A DNA stretch of 64,000 nucleotides, from NCBI GenBank assembly GCA_905220665.1, contig CAJNAR010000149.1, forward strand, positions 558,001 through 622,000, written 5' to 3'. The position numbers and the translations under genes are program-made. Each line of letters starts with the position of its first letter. Within the stretch, counting starts at the first letter, position 1. Source of the DNA: Albugo candida. Lineage: Eukaryota; Oomycota; Peronosporomycetes; Albuginales; Albuginaceae. This document shows positions 10,636 to 21,403 of the stretch, piece by piece. Under the pieces are notes generated by a model that was given only the letters and a program-made list of their open reading frames with translations, did not search any database and was not told the origin of the DNA.

Positions 10636-10714
10636 TGGCGCAACTGCTTTGTCCTTCCATTGGTTGAAATAAATACAAGTTTTGTGTGGTGAAGAAAAGA
10701 AAAAGATTTGAAAT
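10636..10714. promoter_or_regulatory. 79-bp divergent promoter, PFDN4 and CCT delta
   Basis: The start codons of prefoldin subunit 4 and CCT delta are separated by only 79 bp, so the two must share promoter space. An inverted CCAAT pentamer (ATTGG) lies at 10659-10663 and a purine-rich run precedes the CCT start. Shared control is inferred from spacing and from the common pathway. Confidence 0.55.
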
Positions 10715-12414
10715 ATGGCCGCAGCAACGATTTCGCGGGTTCCCGTAGCTCAAAGGAATGTAAATCCGGCAGGAAAAGGGGAAACGTACCGCGCCCAGTC
10801 GAAAGAAAAAGATGTTCGTATGTCCAACATTGTAGCTGCGAAAGGTGTGTCATTCTATAACACCCAGAAGATCCGACCGAAAGATCCATTAACACCCTTT
10901 TGTGCATTATAGCTATTGCTGATGCGATTCGAACCAGTCTGGGTCCACGTGGAATGGACAAAATGATACAGCAAGGAAACGGTGAGGTGATCATCTCGAA
11001 CGACGGCGCTACTATTTTGTCACAAATGCAAGTGTTCCATCCGACCGCGAAGATGTTGGTCGATTTATCAAAATCTCAGGATATTGAAGCTGGTGATGGA
11101 ACAACCAGTGTCTGCGTCATCGCTGGTGCTCTTCTTTCGGTTTGTGAGAATTTATTACTCAAGGGCATCCATCCTACGAATATCTCAGAGTCTTTCGGCC
11201 TGGCTGCTAAAAAAACGGAAGAATACCTTGTCGGCATGTCAAAGCCCGTTGATCTCGGTAATCGCGATGAATTGATTCAATGTGTCAACACTTCATTATC
11301 ATCAAAAGTCATCTCAGAGTATTCTGATCGGTTGTCACCGATTGCTGTGGATGCAGTTCTCAAAGTAATTGACATTGAGACCGCAACTAATGTGGACCTA
11401 GACTCCATAATGGTTGTCAAACAACTGGGCGGAACGATTGATGACTCAGAATTGATCAGTGGTTTGGTCTTCAGTAAGGGTTTCGATAAATCCGCTGCAT
11501 TAGACGCCCCGACTGTTATCCAGAACGCAAAGATCGCTTTGATTCAGTTTTGTCTATCAGCTCCAAAAGCAGATATGGAAAGCAATGTGGTTATCCATGA
11601 TTACGCTGCGATGGATCGTATTTTGAGAGAAGAACGAAAGTATATTCTCAATCTCTGCAAACAAATCAAAAAGTCTGGAGCCAATGTTCTCCTAATTCAA
11701 AAAAGCATTCTTCGCGATGCTACGAATGATTTATCATTACACTTTTTGGCCAAAATGGGAATTCGTGTGATCACTGACATCGAACGAACCGACATCGAGC
11801 ATATAGCCACCACTCTCGGCTGTCTTCCGGTCGCAAACATTGAATATTTGTCATCAGACAAACTCGGCACAGCAGAGTTAGTGGAAGAAGCCAATCTTGG
11901 AGGGCACAAAGTGGTAAAAGTCACTGGTATCGCTAAACATGGAAAGACAATGTCGATTCTAATTCGAGGGTCGAACAAGCTTGTTCTAGAGGAAGCTGAG
12001 CGTTCTCTGCACGACGCTTTATGTGTCGTTCGTTCACTTGTAAAAAAACGCTTCTTGATCTGCGGAGGTGGCGCACCCGAGATCGAAATTGCACAAAAAC
12101 TTGCTCAATATGCGAATACTTTGCAAGGTGCTGCGAGCTATTGTATCCAAGCATTTGCCAATTCCATGGAAATTATCCCTTACACTTTGGCGGAAAATGC
12201 TGGATTGGATCCTATCAAACTTGTGACAGAGTTGCGTGCAAAACACGCTGAAGGCAAACAAAGTATGGGCATAAACGTCCGCAATGGACTCATTGGGGAT
12301 ATGTATGAGCTCAATGTGTTACAACCCTTACTTGTCAACACCAGTGGTATCTCGCTTGCAACAGAATGTGTTCGAATGATTCTCAAGATTGACGATATTG
12401 TGATGGTGCGGTAA
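10715..12414 (+). CDS. CCT4: T-complex protein 1 subunit delta (CCT4)
   Basis: This is the delta subunit of the eight-membered cytosolic chaperonin CCT/TRiC, an ATP-driven folding chamber for actin, tubulin and other clients. Exons are 10715-10844 and 10913-12414, and the intron is 68 nt. Spliced, they give 543 residues, the normal length. The join restores [20 protein letters not shown], the conserved ATP-binding entry. GDGTTSV is the nucleotide-binding motif, and GGGAPEIE lies in the C-terminal equatorial domain. The delta-type signatures KKLGGTIDD-like (here [14 protein letters not shown]) and [13 protein letters not shown] separate it from other CCT subunits. The protein ends in IDDIVMVR. 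Its divergent neighbour is prefoldin subunit 4, which works directly upstream of it in folding. Confidence 0.96.
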
Positions 12415-12493
12415 AGTACGATTTGTGACTTGGCGGGAAGTTTGTTTTTCGTTAGTTGATTGCAGTCTTTCACAAAATATTCGAATATTCTTG

Positions 12494-13288
12494 CTATCGA
12501 TGAACTCTTTTACGATGCTGTTGATCATGGGACGCAAGCTGACGTGGGAGATGTTGTATTGAATTGATGACAACTTCTTCATATCTCTGACTCGCACGGT
12601 CATAGTCCAAGACATTAATACATGTGTTTTCTTGCTCAAAATCGTGCATATGGTCTAGGTTTCCATACAGGCATTGTGAAAGTATGATTTTGTTGAATCT
12701 TCCATGGGCAACGATCATGATGTGATCCTGCGCTGCGGCTTGGTGCATGATCTCTGTAATTTTCGGTATTCCACGGGCGACAACATCGAGAGGACATTCT
12801 CCACCTAAAAAGCGCTGGTCATATTGACCGGATCGCCATTGCTTGACTATGGAATGAAACCCTTGATGATTCTCATGTCCCTGTCCTTCAAATTGCCCAT
12901 AGCTCATTTCCTCTAGTTCTGGGAAGCTCCGCACTCTCAAATGAGGATGTATGTTGGTGACTATTTCAGCTGTCTCATGCGCACGGGTTAAAGCACTGCT
13001 GATGATTGCGGTAAGGGGGACATCGCGGATTGTTTCGGCCAATTTAGCTGCTTGTTCCCGGCCAGTGTCATTCAGAATGGTATTGATTCCACGACCTTGT
13101 AACTTTCGAGTATAATTGTAATCTATGCAAGCATTAGAAAGTTAGGATGTCTATAATGTCGTGATATGATCAAAAAGAGAACCTGTCTGGCCGTGTCTAC
13201 ATAAATATAACCTTGTGAATCCTTCCGCTAATGGAGGAAGCAGCATTCTAATTCTTGCTTGTTCATTTGCTACAGCACTGTGTTCCAT
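12494..13288 (-). CDS. Histidine phosphatase (phosphoglycerate mutase-like)
   Basis: This belongs to the histidine phosphatase superfamily (phosphoglycerate mutase branch). Exons are 13183-13288 and 12494-13122. The 60-nt intron falls right after the catalytic motif, and the join gives LCRHGQTDYNYTRKLQGRG, containing the phosphorylated histidine in RHG. The product has 244 residues. Other landmarks are SSALTRAHETAEIV (the second arginine region), the acid residue in FPELEEMSYGQFEG, and IMIVAHGRFNKII with the second catalytic histidine. The substrate cannot be named: small members act on phosphosugars, nucleotides or as broad phosphatases. It lies convergent to CCT delta with 79 bp between stops. 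No targeting peptide is obvious. Confidence 0.87.
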
Positions 13289-13506
13289 CGTTTTTGATTG
13301 TTATGTACGTTCATCAACGATGCAAAATCTCTTAAATTACCCAGTGTATCATTAGTGGAGCCTAAGCACGTAGGACAAAAGAGAGGACGCAGGTCAGAAC
13401 AGACTTGAAATTTGTATGCAATCGATAAGCGCCTTGTTGGACCGTCTTTGACTAGAATGACTTTCTTATCAGCAATACAACCTTCAATTCGTATAATCAG
13501 CTCCAA
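13270..13506 (-). CDS. Possible small protein with CxxC pair
   Basis: This is a 78-codon frame just upstream of the phosphatase gene on the same strand; its stop overlaps that gene's start by 19 bases in another frame. It carries CSDLRPLFCPTCLG, which could be half of a zinc ribbon. I do not recognise the family. It could be a separate small gene, an upstream frame in the phosphatase transcript, or chance. I found no splice join that links it in frame to the phosphatase. Confidence 0.25.
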   Translation of the reverse strand: MELIIRIEGCIADKKVILVKDGPTRRLSIAYKFQVCSDLRPLFCPTCLGSTNDTLGNLRDFASLMNVHNNQKRWNTVL

Positions 13507-13852
13507 TTCTAAATCTAAATCTAAATCTGATTATCCTTCTGAATACTCTCAAGTCGATGCATAAAGTTTCAGCATGTGTGACTGTAAAGAATTATATTTC
13601 ATCGATGTCCGTCAGTGATAAAAATCACCCGACTGTGTTCGAATATTACTCGCATCATTTTCGTCATTGACTTGATTTTTTCGTGTCTCGATACAGTAGC
13701 AGTTACAGGCGAGTGTTTTGTTTCAAAAGACGATCATATTTTCAAATATGTTTGTAATTATTCCGCGAGAACATTTCCTTTTATTCAAAGAGGCGTTTTC
13801 TAGATTTCTTTCCTATTCAAGTCGTCAGTTATCCCACTCATTTATGCGATAA
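13507..13852. other. Intergenic region without a supported gene
   Basis: This AT-rich stretch holds a hexanucleotide run (about four tandem TCTAAA units near 13508-13530), which is a small microsatellite. A 62-codon plus frame from 13615 has no recognisable content. The region probably carries the promoter of the membrane-protein gene that starts at 13853. Confidence 0.4.
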
Positions 13853-15024
13853 ATGGCTTTTGAACTATCCTCTTTGCGCTACGGCTCCAGCAAGAGGAAT
13901 GCATTAGAAGTCATACGCACACGGCCTCGAGTAGCTTCCGAAGATCTGGTTGTACCTGGCGTCGAAACTGCCAGTCCCGTTTATTATGGAGTTGATACAT
14001 TCTCTCCAACGCTGGTTGACCTTTACACAGCAGATGAAAAGCGCATTGTGTGGTCATCTCGGGCACATCGGAAAATGATGACAACGCTGTTCAGAGCATG
14101 GCATGGTAAACAGTGGAAATTGTACTCTTTGAGCTTCTGGAGCGGGTTATGCTCTATTTGCGGCAATTCTCTCTTGCTTGCTGGTTGTATTGCGGAAATC
14201 ACGTCCCATGCATCTTCGATATCGACAAACGAAATGCATAGGAAAGTGGATCAACCGCTGTTCTATGGAATGGTTTTTTATCTGTTGGCTTATATTCTCA
14301 ATTATTTTGAAGTGATCAATAGCTGCCATAATCTCGAGGTATTCAAAATTGCTCTATTTCTCGTCATTTGGTCTCTTATTTTGTGAGGACAGATTTGGTT
14401 GGAAGAATACTTTCACGGATGTGAGCCCATGCTACAGAGGCGATATTTTGGAATTTTTCCATATCGAATTGATTTCTGGATCCAAGTCTTGGGTTTATTA
14501 GCGTCGGGTTTTTTTATTCTGACTCGGGTTGTCGTTTCAAAATTCATCGATGAGACTGACAATTATGGTGTTGCCAACGTTAAGCGCGCTAATGTATCTC
14601 TCATAGTTGGATATTGGCTCCCATATTTCATTGGGTCTTTCATATTATTATTATCGGCATGTCTGGCCCACGTCGAAGTAATGCATCAGTGGTTTTCGTG
14701 GAGGCTACCGAGTTTAGAAAGCTGGGTAACAGGTAAGGAAATCAAAACTCAACTACGTAGCGGCTGACGAGTGATTTTGCTTTGAAAGGTGCGGATATGA
14801 TGGGGGCGTTAGGAATTTTTATTTCTTCTTGCATGCAGTTTGTCGATCCCATGTCTCTGATATGTGGCTTCACCGCGTGTATTCTACCTTTTATGTTTGG
14901 ATGTCTTTTTAGATTGAGCTCTAGTATACTCAGTATTTTGGAATTAGAGGTCATGCACAAGCGGCATAAGCATCCCGAATACGCCGTACTCCAGAACCCA
15001 ATTGGATATGGAACAGGATTGTAA
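13853..15024 (+). CDS. Multi-pass membrane protein, unknown family
   Basis: Three exons (13853-14338, 14393-14732, 14789-15024) join to 353 residues, with 54- and 56-nt introns. The first 85 residues are hydrophilic and probably cytosolic. About six hydrophobic segments follow, including LYSLSFWSGLCSICGNSLLL, PLFYGMVFYLLAYILNYF, IDFWIQVLGLLASGFFILT, LIVGYWLPYFIGSFILLLSA and a long C-terminal pair from GALGIFIS to LPFMFGCLF. No transporter signature is recognised, so function is open. The joins are phase-consistent: LEIWLEEYFHG at the first intron and SWVTGADMMGAL at the second. The gene is convergent with the purple acid phosphatase, with 194 bp between the stops. Confidence 0.78.
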
Positions 15025-15218
15025 ATCACCGATTAAATCTGACAGCCGGAACCTCAGAGTCATCTGTCGTGTCTTCTCTCCCTCTACTTCTCAAAGACAT
15101 ACAAGAGAATGGGCAATTGTGCGAATTACATAAATATAACACCTGCTCTCAATGTATCACATCGTATTAATTTGTATATCTACTGCTTGAACGATCCTAA
15201 ACAAATCGGAACTTAGTG

Positions 15219-16807
15219 TTAGACTGCTTGTTGTTTAGTAGCGAAAGGTTTAGAATTCTTGCACAATCGACCTTCGCCAAGGTTGACAGGGATATGCCAG
15301 CAATAATTTCTCGAGTGCCCACCTATTTTGATTTCTTCCAATTGTGTACTAAACACCCAGCGATCGTCAAACGTGACAAACTGCACGGTCAGCCACTCTT
15401 CAGAGAAGTACAACTCAAAGAAACCATACGGATTTCCAGGAGCGATCCATTTGTTTACTATCAACCTTTCGGCATTGGCTGGAGGTTTCCCGGATGTCTC
15501 ACTTTGTATACCACCCCCACCACCATTCTCGATAAAGTTGGTGCCCCAATTGCTAACGTCATGATTGAAACCATGTGTATGACCATTCAACCAAAGATGC
15601 ACATTACCGGCTTTCGTTACACCATACCAAGTTTTCATGTTCTCTTCACTCATATGGAAATGGGGAGAGTAGTGGGAATTGACAACTTTCCAGGTTGCAT
15701 TTGACCGAGATAAATCTTTTTGGATTTCTCGTAACGAAATATCCCACCATTGCGTGATGATTGTAGCACAAGCATCGTATAGCTCTGTACTTCCTCCCGC
15801 ACAAAGCTTTGACCCGCGTGTTTGGGCACTACACGATTTCTCAAGTGCCTTTTGTTTGTCTTCTGCTGATTCCACATTTCTCACATACCCATAACACTGA
15901 CAGCAAATCTGTCTCAAACCGTGAGAATCCGCTTTATTCGTATCGATATTGTATATCTCAACCGAGACTCCACCTTTTTCGAATCTTTCAACATAATAGT
16001 GATCTCGCAGTTGCCAGCGATTATTATTGGGGCTCTTATACGTTTGTTGTAATGAGAATTTAAGGTTCAAATATTTTTTTAATTCCTCCACACTTTCGCA
16101 TTCGCGAAAGCTGTAATCCTCGTCACCACAAATAAATTCTGATCCCCCCAGATCATGGTTACCGATCACACTAATCCATGGAATGTCCCGCAAGGATGGT
16201 TGGTTATAAATTGACTCGTACGTGTTCTCCATTCTATTTTGAACGTCTTTAGGTCCAACTCCGTTCCAGTAGGCATTGTCCCTTTTATTAAAAAAGGATA
16301 TCAGATCAAAAACATTAAACTTGTTTCATTTGCTTACCCGTGATTGATTATTCGAACAGGTTTGAGCTCGGTGGCTACCTGTGATAAAATCTCGGCTACA
16401 TTTATCTGAGCCCAATAATCTGTCTTGTACTCGATTGAGTCTTCTGTGGTTTTGCGATATTTGCTGCAACAAGATCCTGGTTTATATGTGGTGGCACCCC
16501 AATCACCAATGGCTAGCATAGTAAATGCAGAACGAGCTTCAAATAAAGTTAGCAGGAGAACAAGCGTTTTGTACATTGTCAATGTCAAACCTGTATCCGG
16601 AATAGATTTAGGCTGTTTCGATAGTTTTGGGGAAGACTTGTCGGGTTTTTCCAGCAGATCGGCTTCCGATACGTGGTCTGATGGTGCGATACGATCGGTT
16701 GTTTTAGTCGAATCGTCATCATTTCTCACTACCACTGCAATGATTGTAATAATAATGGCAGCCGCAATAGTAATCCCAATAACAAGCAATAGTTTTCTTG
16801 TATACAT
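15219..16807 (-). CDS. Membrane-anchored purple acid phosphatase
   Basis: This is a metallophosphoesterase of the ACP5/tartrate-resistant purple acid phosphatase type, a binuclear metal enzyme that hydrolyses phosphomonoesters. Exons are 16338-16807 and 15219-16281, with a 56-nt intron. The intron join creates NHGDNAYWNGVGP, which carries the metal-binding Asp and Asn and the tyrosine that colours the enzyme. Other metal motifs are AIGDWG, ISVIGNHD, VVNSHYSPH and NGHTHGFNHD. The Met at 16807 starts a signal-anchor (MYTRKLLLVIGITIAAAII), so the catalytic domain should face outside or a secretory compartment. Twelve cysteine-rich positions in the middle suggest disulfides. The segment 16537-16590 (54 nt) has a GT donor, CTAAC branch and AG acceptor and may be a further intron that keeps the frame. 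Confidence 0.88.
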
Positions 16808-17207
16808 AAGTATCGTTGTATCTCCGGTGGAGTAAAATTCAAACTGATTGTATTCTTTCAAAATCGGGAAATAATATCGAGAAAGTGAATACACCAAACG
16901 TGCGTGCAGCAGAGCAAGTGACTAAAATCCTGATGCAGTTCTCTCCAAGTAAATGGCTCATTTGTGTCAGTGAATCGCCTTTCTGCGACATGCGAAGAGT
17001 TTCATATTCTAGTAACCGTGAAATCACTTTTGGGACGTCATAAACCAAGCCGTTGACCATTGCAGACTTTTCCAATACGGACAAATGTCACCGTTCGAGG
17101 CGCAGTAGTTGGAACTGACTTGATACGAAGCGAATTATTTGTTTGATTGGTTAGAAAGCTCAATCGAGCCAATCAAATGAGTTTTCAGACTTTTTGTGGC
17201 GGGAAGT
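16808..17207. promoter_or_regulatory. Divergent intergenic region, phosphatase and MCM6
   Basis: These 400 bp lie between opposed start codons. Two CCAAT pentamers (one on each strand) can be seen in the 17140-17175 part near the MCM6 start. I see no RNA gene or supported frame; small open frames of 75-81 codons on both strands have no recognisable content. Confidence 0.4.
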
Positions 17208-20025
17208 ATGAATGATAACGTGAATGTCCCATCTAGGGATGCTCACGGTTCCGCGAATGGTAACGAACGTGAGGAGAATCAACCACATCAACGGAATGTT
17301 ATGGATCAACCAGAATTATTGGTTGATACGACCGCGCAAACTGTTAAAGCTCGATTTCTACAATTTCTTTGCGGATATGGTCAAGAAGCTGTACCTACAC
17401 AGAACGGAGAGCATACAGACAATTGCGATACCGAAGAACTCCTTACAAGCACGTTAAATTACACGCAACAAGCTGAAGTGATGCGAAATAGCGAAACATC
17501 TTCTCTTTTTGTCGATTTCTCTCACGTTTTGGAATATGATTCCGATCTAGCGCAAGCCATTCACGCTCAATACTACCGCTGGGATCCTTATCTTCGTCGT
17601 GCTGTATTTGAATTCATCCGAATGGAGGATGCGGCGTACACTATCAGTGAAGACGCAAATAAGTCCCAGCGGGAATTTTTTGTCTGCTTTTACAACTTTC
17701 AACATGTTTCTCAGTGAGTTTACTGATCTCAGCAATGATTTTCTCTAATTTTTCCCCTGTGATAGTATACGTGATTTGAGAATGCGCAATGTTGGCGAAT
17801 TGGTTTCTTTCTCGGGCACAGTCACTCGGACGACCGAAGTTCGTCCTGAATTGCTGTATGCCGCTTTCACGTGCAAAGAATGTGGAGGTGATACATCTGG
17901 TGTGGAGCAGCAGTTTAAATACACTGAACCTGTGAAGTGCCAAAATCCGTTTTGCCCCAACACATCGGAGTGGGAACTGAATACGGAAAAATCAATATTT
18001 GTGGATTGGCAAAGAGTAAAAGTACAAGAAAATAGTGATGAGATTCCAGCTGGGAGTATGCCCCGCTCCATAGATGTTATATTGCGTCACGAAAACGTTG
18101 AACAGGCAAAAGCAGGTGATCGTGTTGTATTTACAGGAAGTTTGATTGTGGTTCCTGATGTTTCAAAGTTCTCTAAAGTTGGTGGAGATATCGCAGTGGC
18201 AGGTAGATCTCAAGGTACAGCAAATAGCACACGTGGGATGGAAGGAGAGGGTGTACGAGGTCTTAAAGCCTTGGGTGTGCGTGAACTCACTTATAAAACG
18301 TGCTTTTTGGCATGCTCTGTACAAACAATGGAACAACGATTTAATAGTATTTCTATTCGTAACGAAGACGGAGATGAAGATGGCTTTGATCCAGCGACTG
18401 ATTTCACAGAAGATGAACTGAATATCATTCGACAAATCAAGGAAGATCCCGATCATTATGTGAAAATGGCGAAATCACTATGTCCGTCAGTGTACGGGCA
18501 CGATGAAATTCGAAAAGGAATCCTACTTATGCTGTTTGGTGGGGTACACAAAACAACGATTGAAGGTATTAATCTTCGTGGCGATATAAACATTTGCATT
18601 GTTGGCGATCCTTCTACAGCGAAATCTCAATTTCTCAAATATATTTGTACGTTTCTACCTCGTGCAATCTACACATCTGGGAAAGTTAGCACTGCGGCAG
18701 GATTAACGGCATCGGTCACACGAGATGCAGATAGTGGCGAATATTGTGTGGAAGCAGGGGCTCTCATGTTGGCCGATAATGGCATTTGTTGCATTGATGA
18801 GTTTGATAAAATGGACACTATGGATCAAGTTGCTATCCATGAAGCTATGGAACAACAAACGATCTCTATCACAAAAGCTGGCATCCAAGCGACTCTGAAT
18901 GCTCGTACATCAATCCTGGCAGCCGCCAATCCGTACAATGGGCGGTACGATAAGACTAAAACTCTTAAATATAATGTCAATATTTCGGCTCCGATCATGT
19001 CTCGTTTTGATTTATTTTTCGTCGTCTTGGATGATTGCGAAGAAACCATCGATCAACGCGTTGCCCAACACATTGTGGATACTCATATGCCTGCAGATTT
19101 GCGAAGACGGAACACAAGTACTACGGCTTACAGCGAAGGCGATTTGAAGCGTTATATCAAATATGCTAGAACACTGAATCCATTGATCACCGAGGAGACC
19201 AAGCAGATGATGATAGCTTGTTATCGCAGTCTTCGTGAAAACGATGTCGTCAGCAATGGACAATCCAATATTGCTTATCGCATAACGGTTCGACAACTTG
19301 AGTCCATGATTCGATTATCCGAGGCCTTGGCACGTATGAATCTGAGTGAAATTGTGACGGTCGACCATGTCGAAGAAGCTTACCGCCTCTTAAGCAAATC
19401 GATCATTCATGTCGATACACGAAATGTAAAGCTCAGTGTCCCAAGACCAGCCAACAGTAACAATGGAGATGATGATATGGATGAAAATGGACCATCCGAA
19501 CAGCAATCCATTAATAAACCATCAGCTGTATCGGATCAGCTGGATCCGGGTCCGATTACTGCACAAGTTGCACAACCAACTCAATCACAACAAGACGGAA
19601 ATGAGCTCTCTATATCGTTTGAGAGGTATGCAACTATACAAAAAGCAATCGGTAGATATTTACGTGAGAAGGAAGAGGAAGCATTGGTTGCTGGTTTTAC
19701 CAAGCGTTCTCTCAAAACAAGCGGTCAAAGCATTGGTATCGAAGAAGATGGAATGAGTGATGATGAAGCAAAAGACCTTGAAGTAGGTGTGCTGCAAGGA
19801 GAACTAGTAACGTGGTATTTGGCTTCACAAGATATCACATCAGAGTCGCAATTATCTCGTGAGAAAGATATGATCATGTCTGTCATCGACAAACTCATAG
19901 AGGACAAGCTTCTTGTATTGACCCAGCTCGATGATGAAGGAATGAGTGGTCAGCAGTCAATCGAAAGTGATGAGGAGAAGAAGCAGCAGCGATATTTGAC
20001 AGTTCATCCAAATCTTGCTCTCTAA
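17208..20025 (+). CDS. MCM6: DNA replication licensing factor MCM6
   Basis: This is a subunit of the hexameric MCM2-7 replicative helicase. Exons are 17208-17713 and 17766-20025, with a 52-nt intron, giving 921 residues. The join reads FNFQHVSHIRDLRMRNVGEL, matching the family's HKIREL region. The N-terminal domain has a zinc finger (CKECGG then CQNPFCPN), and EQQFKYTEP is typical of MCM6. The ATPase core has Walker A GDPSTAKSQFLKY, Walker B CCIDEFDKM and the arginine finger MSRFDLFF. EAGALMLADNG and SITKAGIQATLNARTS are classic MCM motifs. After a glutamine- and proline-rich linker, a C-terminal winged-helix region is present. The frame is open to GTG 17196, but the first ATG is 17208. Confidence 0.97.
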
Positions 20026-20326
20026 CCATATTATAAGCAGGCTAGAGATCCCCAGTAATAAGCGACACTAATCGTCATGTGAACCGATATGCAGAGAGTT
20101 GTACTCCATCACTCGGGCTTTCACTTAAAGTAGACTTCTTGTAAAGTCTTACAACCCTCGATCGTTTCTACATGTTTTAACCTTGAACATGCATTTTCAA
20201 AGCTACCCGCGACTAATCAAGCGCGATACTATCGAGGCTCATCGGGTCGCTCTAATATTAGAATTGTATACAAGATTAGCATTACTTGAGATGCATTACT
20301 CTCTCAGCTGAAAGTCCGTAATTGAA
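20026..20326. other. Intergenic region
   Basis: These 301 bp between MCM6 and the next plus-strand gene contain no frame or RNA gene I can support. They presumably hold the MCM6 3' end signals and the promoter of the downstream gene. Confidence 0.4.
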
Positions 20327-20932
20327 ATGGATATACAAAACGAGGACGACTACGTTGAAGAAGCTGACAATTCATACGAAGATGATTATGAGTCAGAAAG
20401 CCAATTAGAACAGAAACCGGACGGCGAGTCTAGTATTGCTGGTTTGACGTTGAATCAGTATCTACATGTCGCTCACGATGGTGTGAGCATCCGTTTCACT
20501 GAAAGGCATTGCGAAAAAAACTCGCAGTCTTACAAGAAAGTGTATAAGAAAAATTTGGGTGTTGGGGTGAACGATCACCATCCAGTATCAACACAGGTAA
20601 GACAGAAGTTTGCGACGAATAAAGATGTATACCCGTCTCTATTACAAGTCGTCAAGAAAAGCACTAAGAAGAGTAGAGTGAATGCTCGGGCGTTCCCACA
20701 AAATGAGGTCGCGGTATGGAAGCATCCGTCGATTCTTGCACCGAAGGGACATCGATGTAAGGCTCTTGAACGCAGGAGTCAGACGAATAGCAATAGAGGA
20801 AACGGTGCAGAGCTTGTGGCGCGTACTGTTGAGATAGCGGAAAATACATTTCCGAAATTGGCATATTCCCCTTCCATGCAATCGGTACTCAATCCGGGGA
20901 TTGAGTATGCTAGTAAACTCCCCCTACTGTGA
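20327..20932 (+). CDS. Unknown acidic-then-basic protein
   Basis: This is a 201-codon single-exon frame from ATG 20327. The first 40 residues are strongly acidic (EDDYVEEADNSYEDDYESES) and the rest is basic (KKVYKKNLGVGVND, KKSTKKSRVNARAFP). A conserved-looking stretch, AGLTLNQYLHVAHDGVSIRF, lies at residues 38-57. A second, NEVAVWKHPSIL followed by KGHRCKALERR, is near residue 125. No known domain is recognised. The composition fits a nuclear or cytoskeletal protein. It lies between MCM6 and a wall-protein gene, all on the plus strand. Confidence 0.6.
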   Translation: MDIQNEDDYVEEADNSYEDDYESESQLEQKPDGESSIAGLTLNQYLHVAHDGVSIRFTERHCEKNSQSYKKVYKKNLGVGVNDHHPVSTQVRQKFATNKDVYPSLLQVVKKSTKKSRVNARAFPQNEVAVWKHPSILAPKGHRCKALERRSQTNSNRGNGAELVARTVEIAENTFPKLAYSPSMQSVLNPGIEYASKLPLL

Positions 20933-21403
20933 ACAGCATACAGAATTTTGATTATCCTACATAGATCAGTACAATAAATTCCATCTTCGTCTTTCTATGG
21001 TGATCCGCGTAGTACCAGCCCAGAGCGTTCGGTCATGATATTTGTGTAGTCGGAGAACTTTTGGCGGAACCTGCTTGCAAAAGGTCAATGTAGTGGGCCT
21101 TATGTGTCACGTCACCCGATACCCGATCAATGACTAAGAGTAAAACTTCTTTTTTGCTGGTCGTCTAGCTTAGTAAAGACATGGGTAGTAAGTAGGGTAC
21201 AAAATAGCAATAATGAGCACACAATGTGCACGCAGTAGGAACATTGGTCTGTAATATAGTAGCAGGTGGATTCTCATAGGGTTGCCACGTCACGCGGACT
21301 CGTTAAATATGCACGATCAGAGTTCTTGTGCATAAGTCACTTTTTGTTTGCTGCGTTCAAGAGTAAACATAGTAGAATTGACTCGTAGACCAGCAATTTC
21401 ACA
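20933..21403. other. Intergenic region
   Basis: These 471 bp between two plus-strand genes hold no supported coding frame or RNA gene. The sequence probably includes the promoter of the repeat-rich wall protein. Confidence 0.4.

Noticed and set aside
10629..10994. Minus frame of 121 codons across the prefoldin/CCT promoter
   Set aside because: It is antisense to the first exon and intron of CCT delta and out of frame with the prefoldin exons, which are supported by homology.
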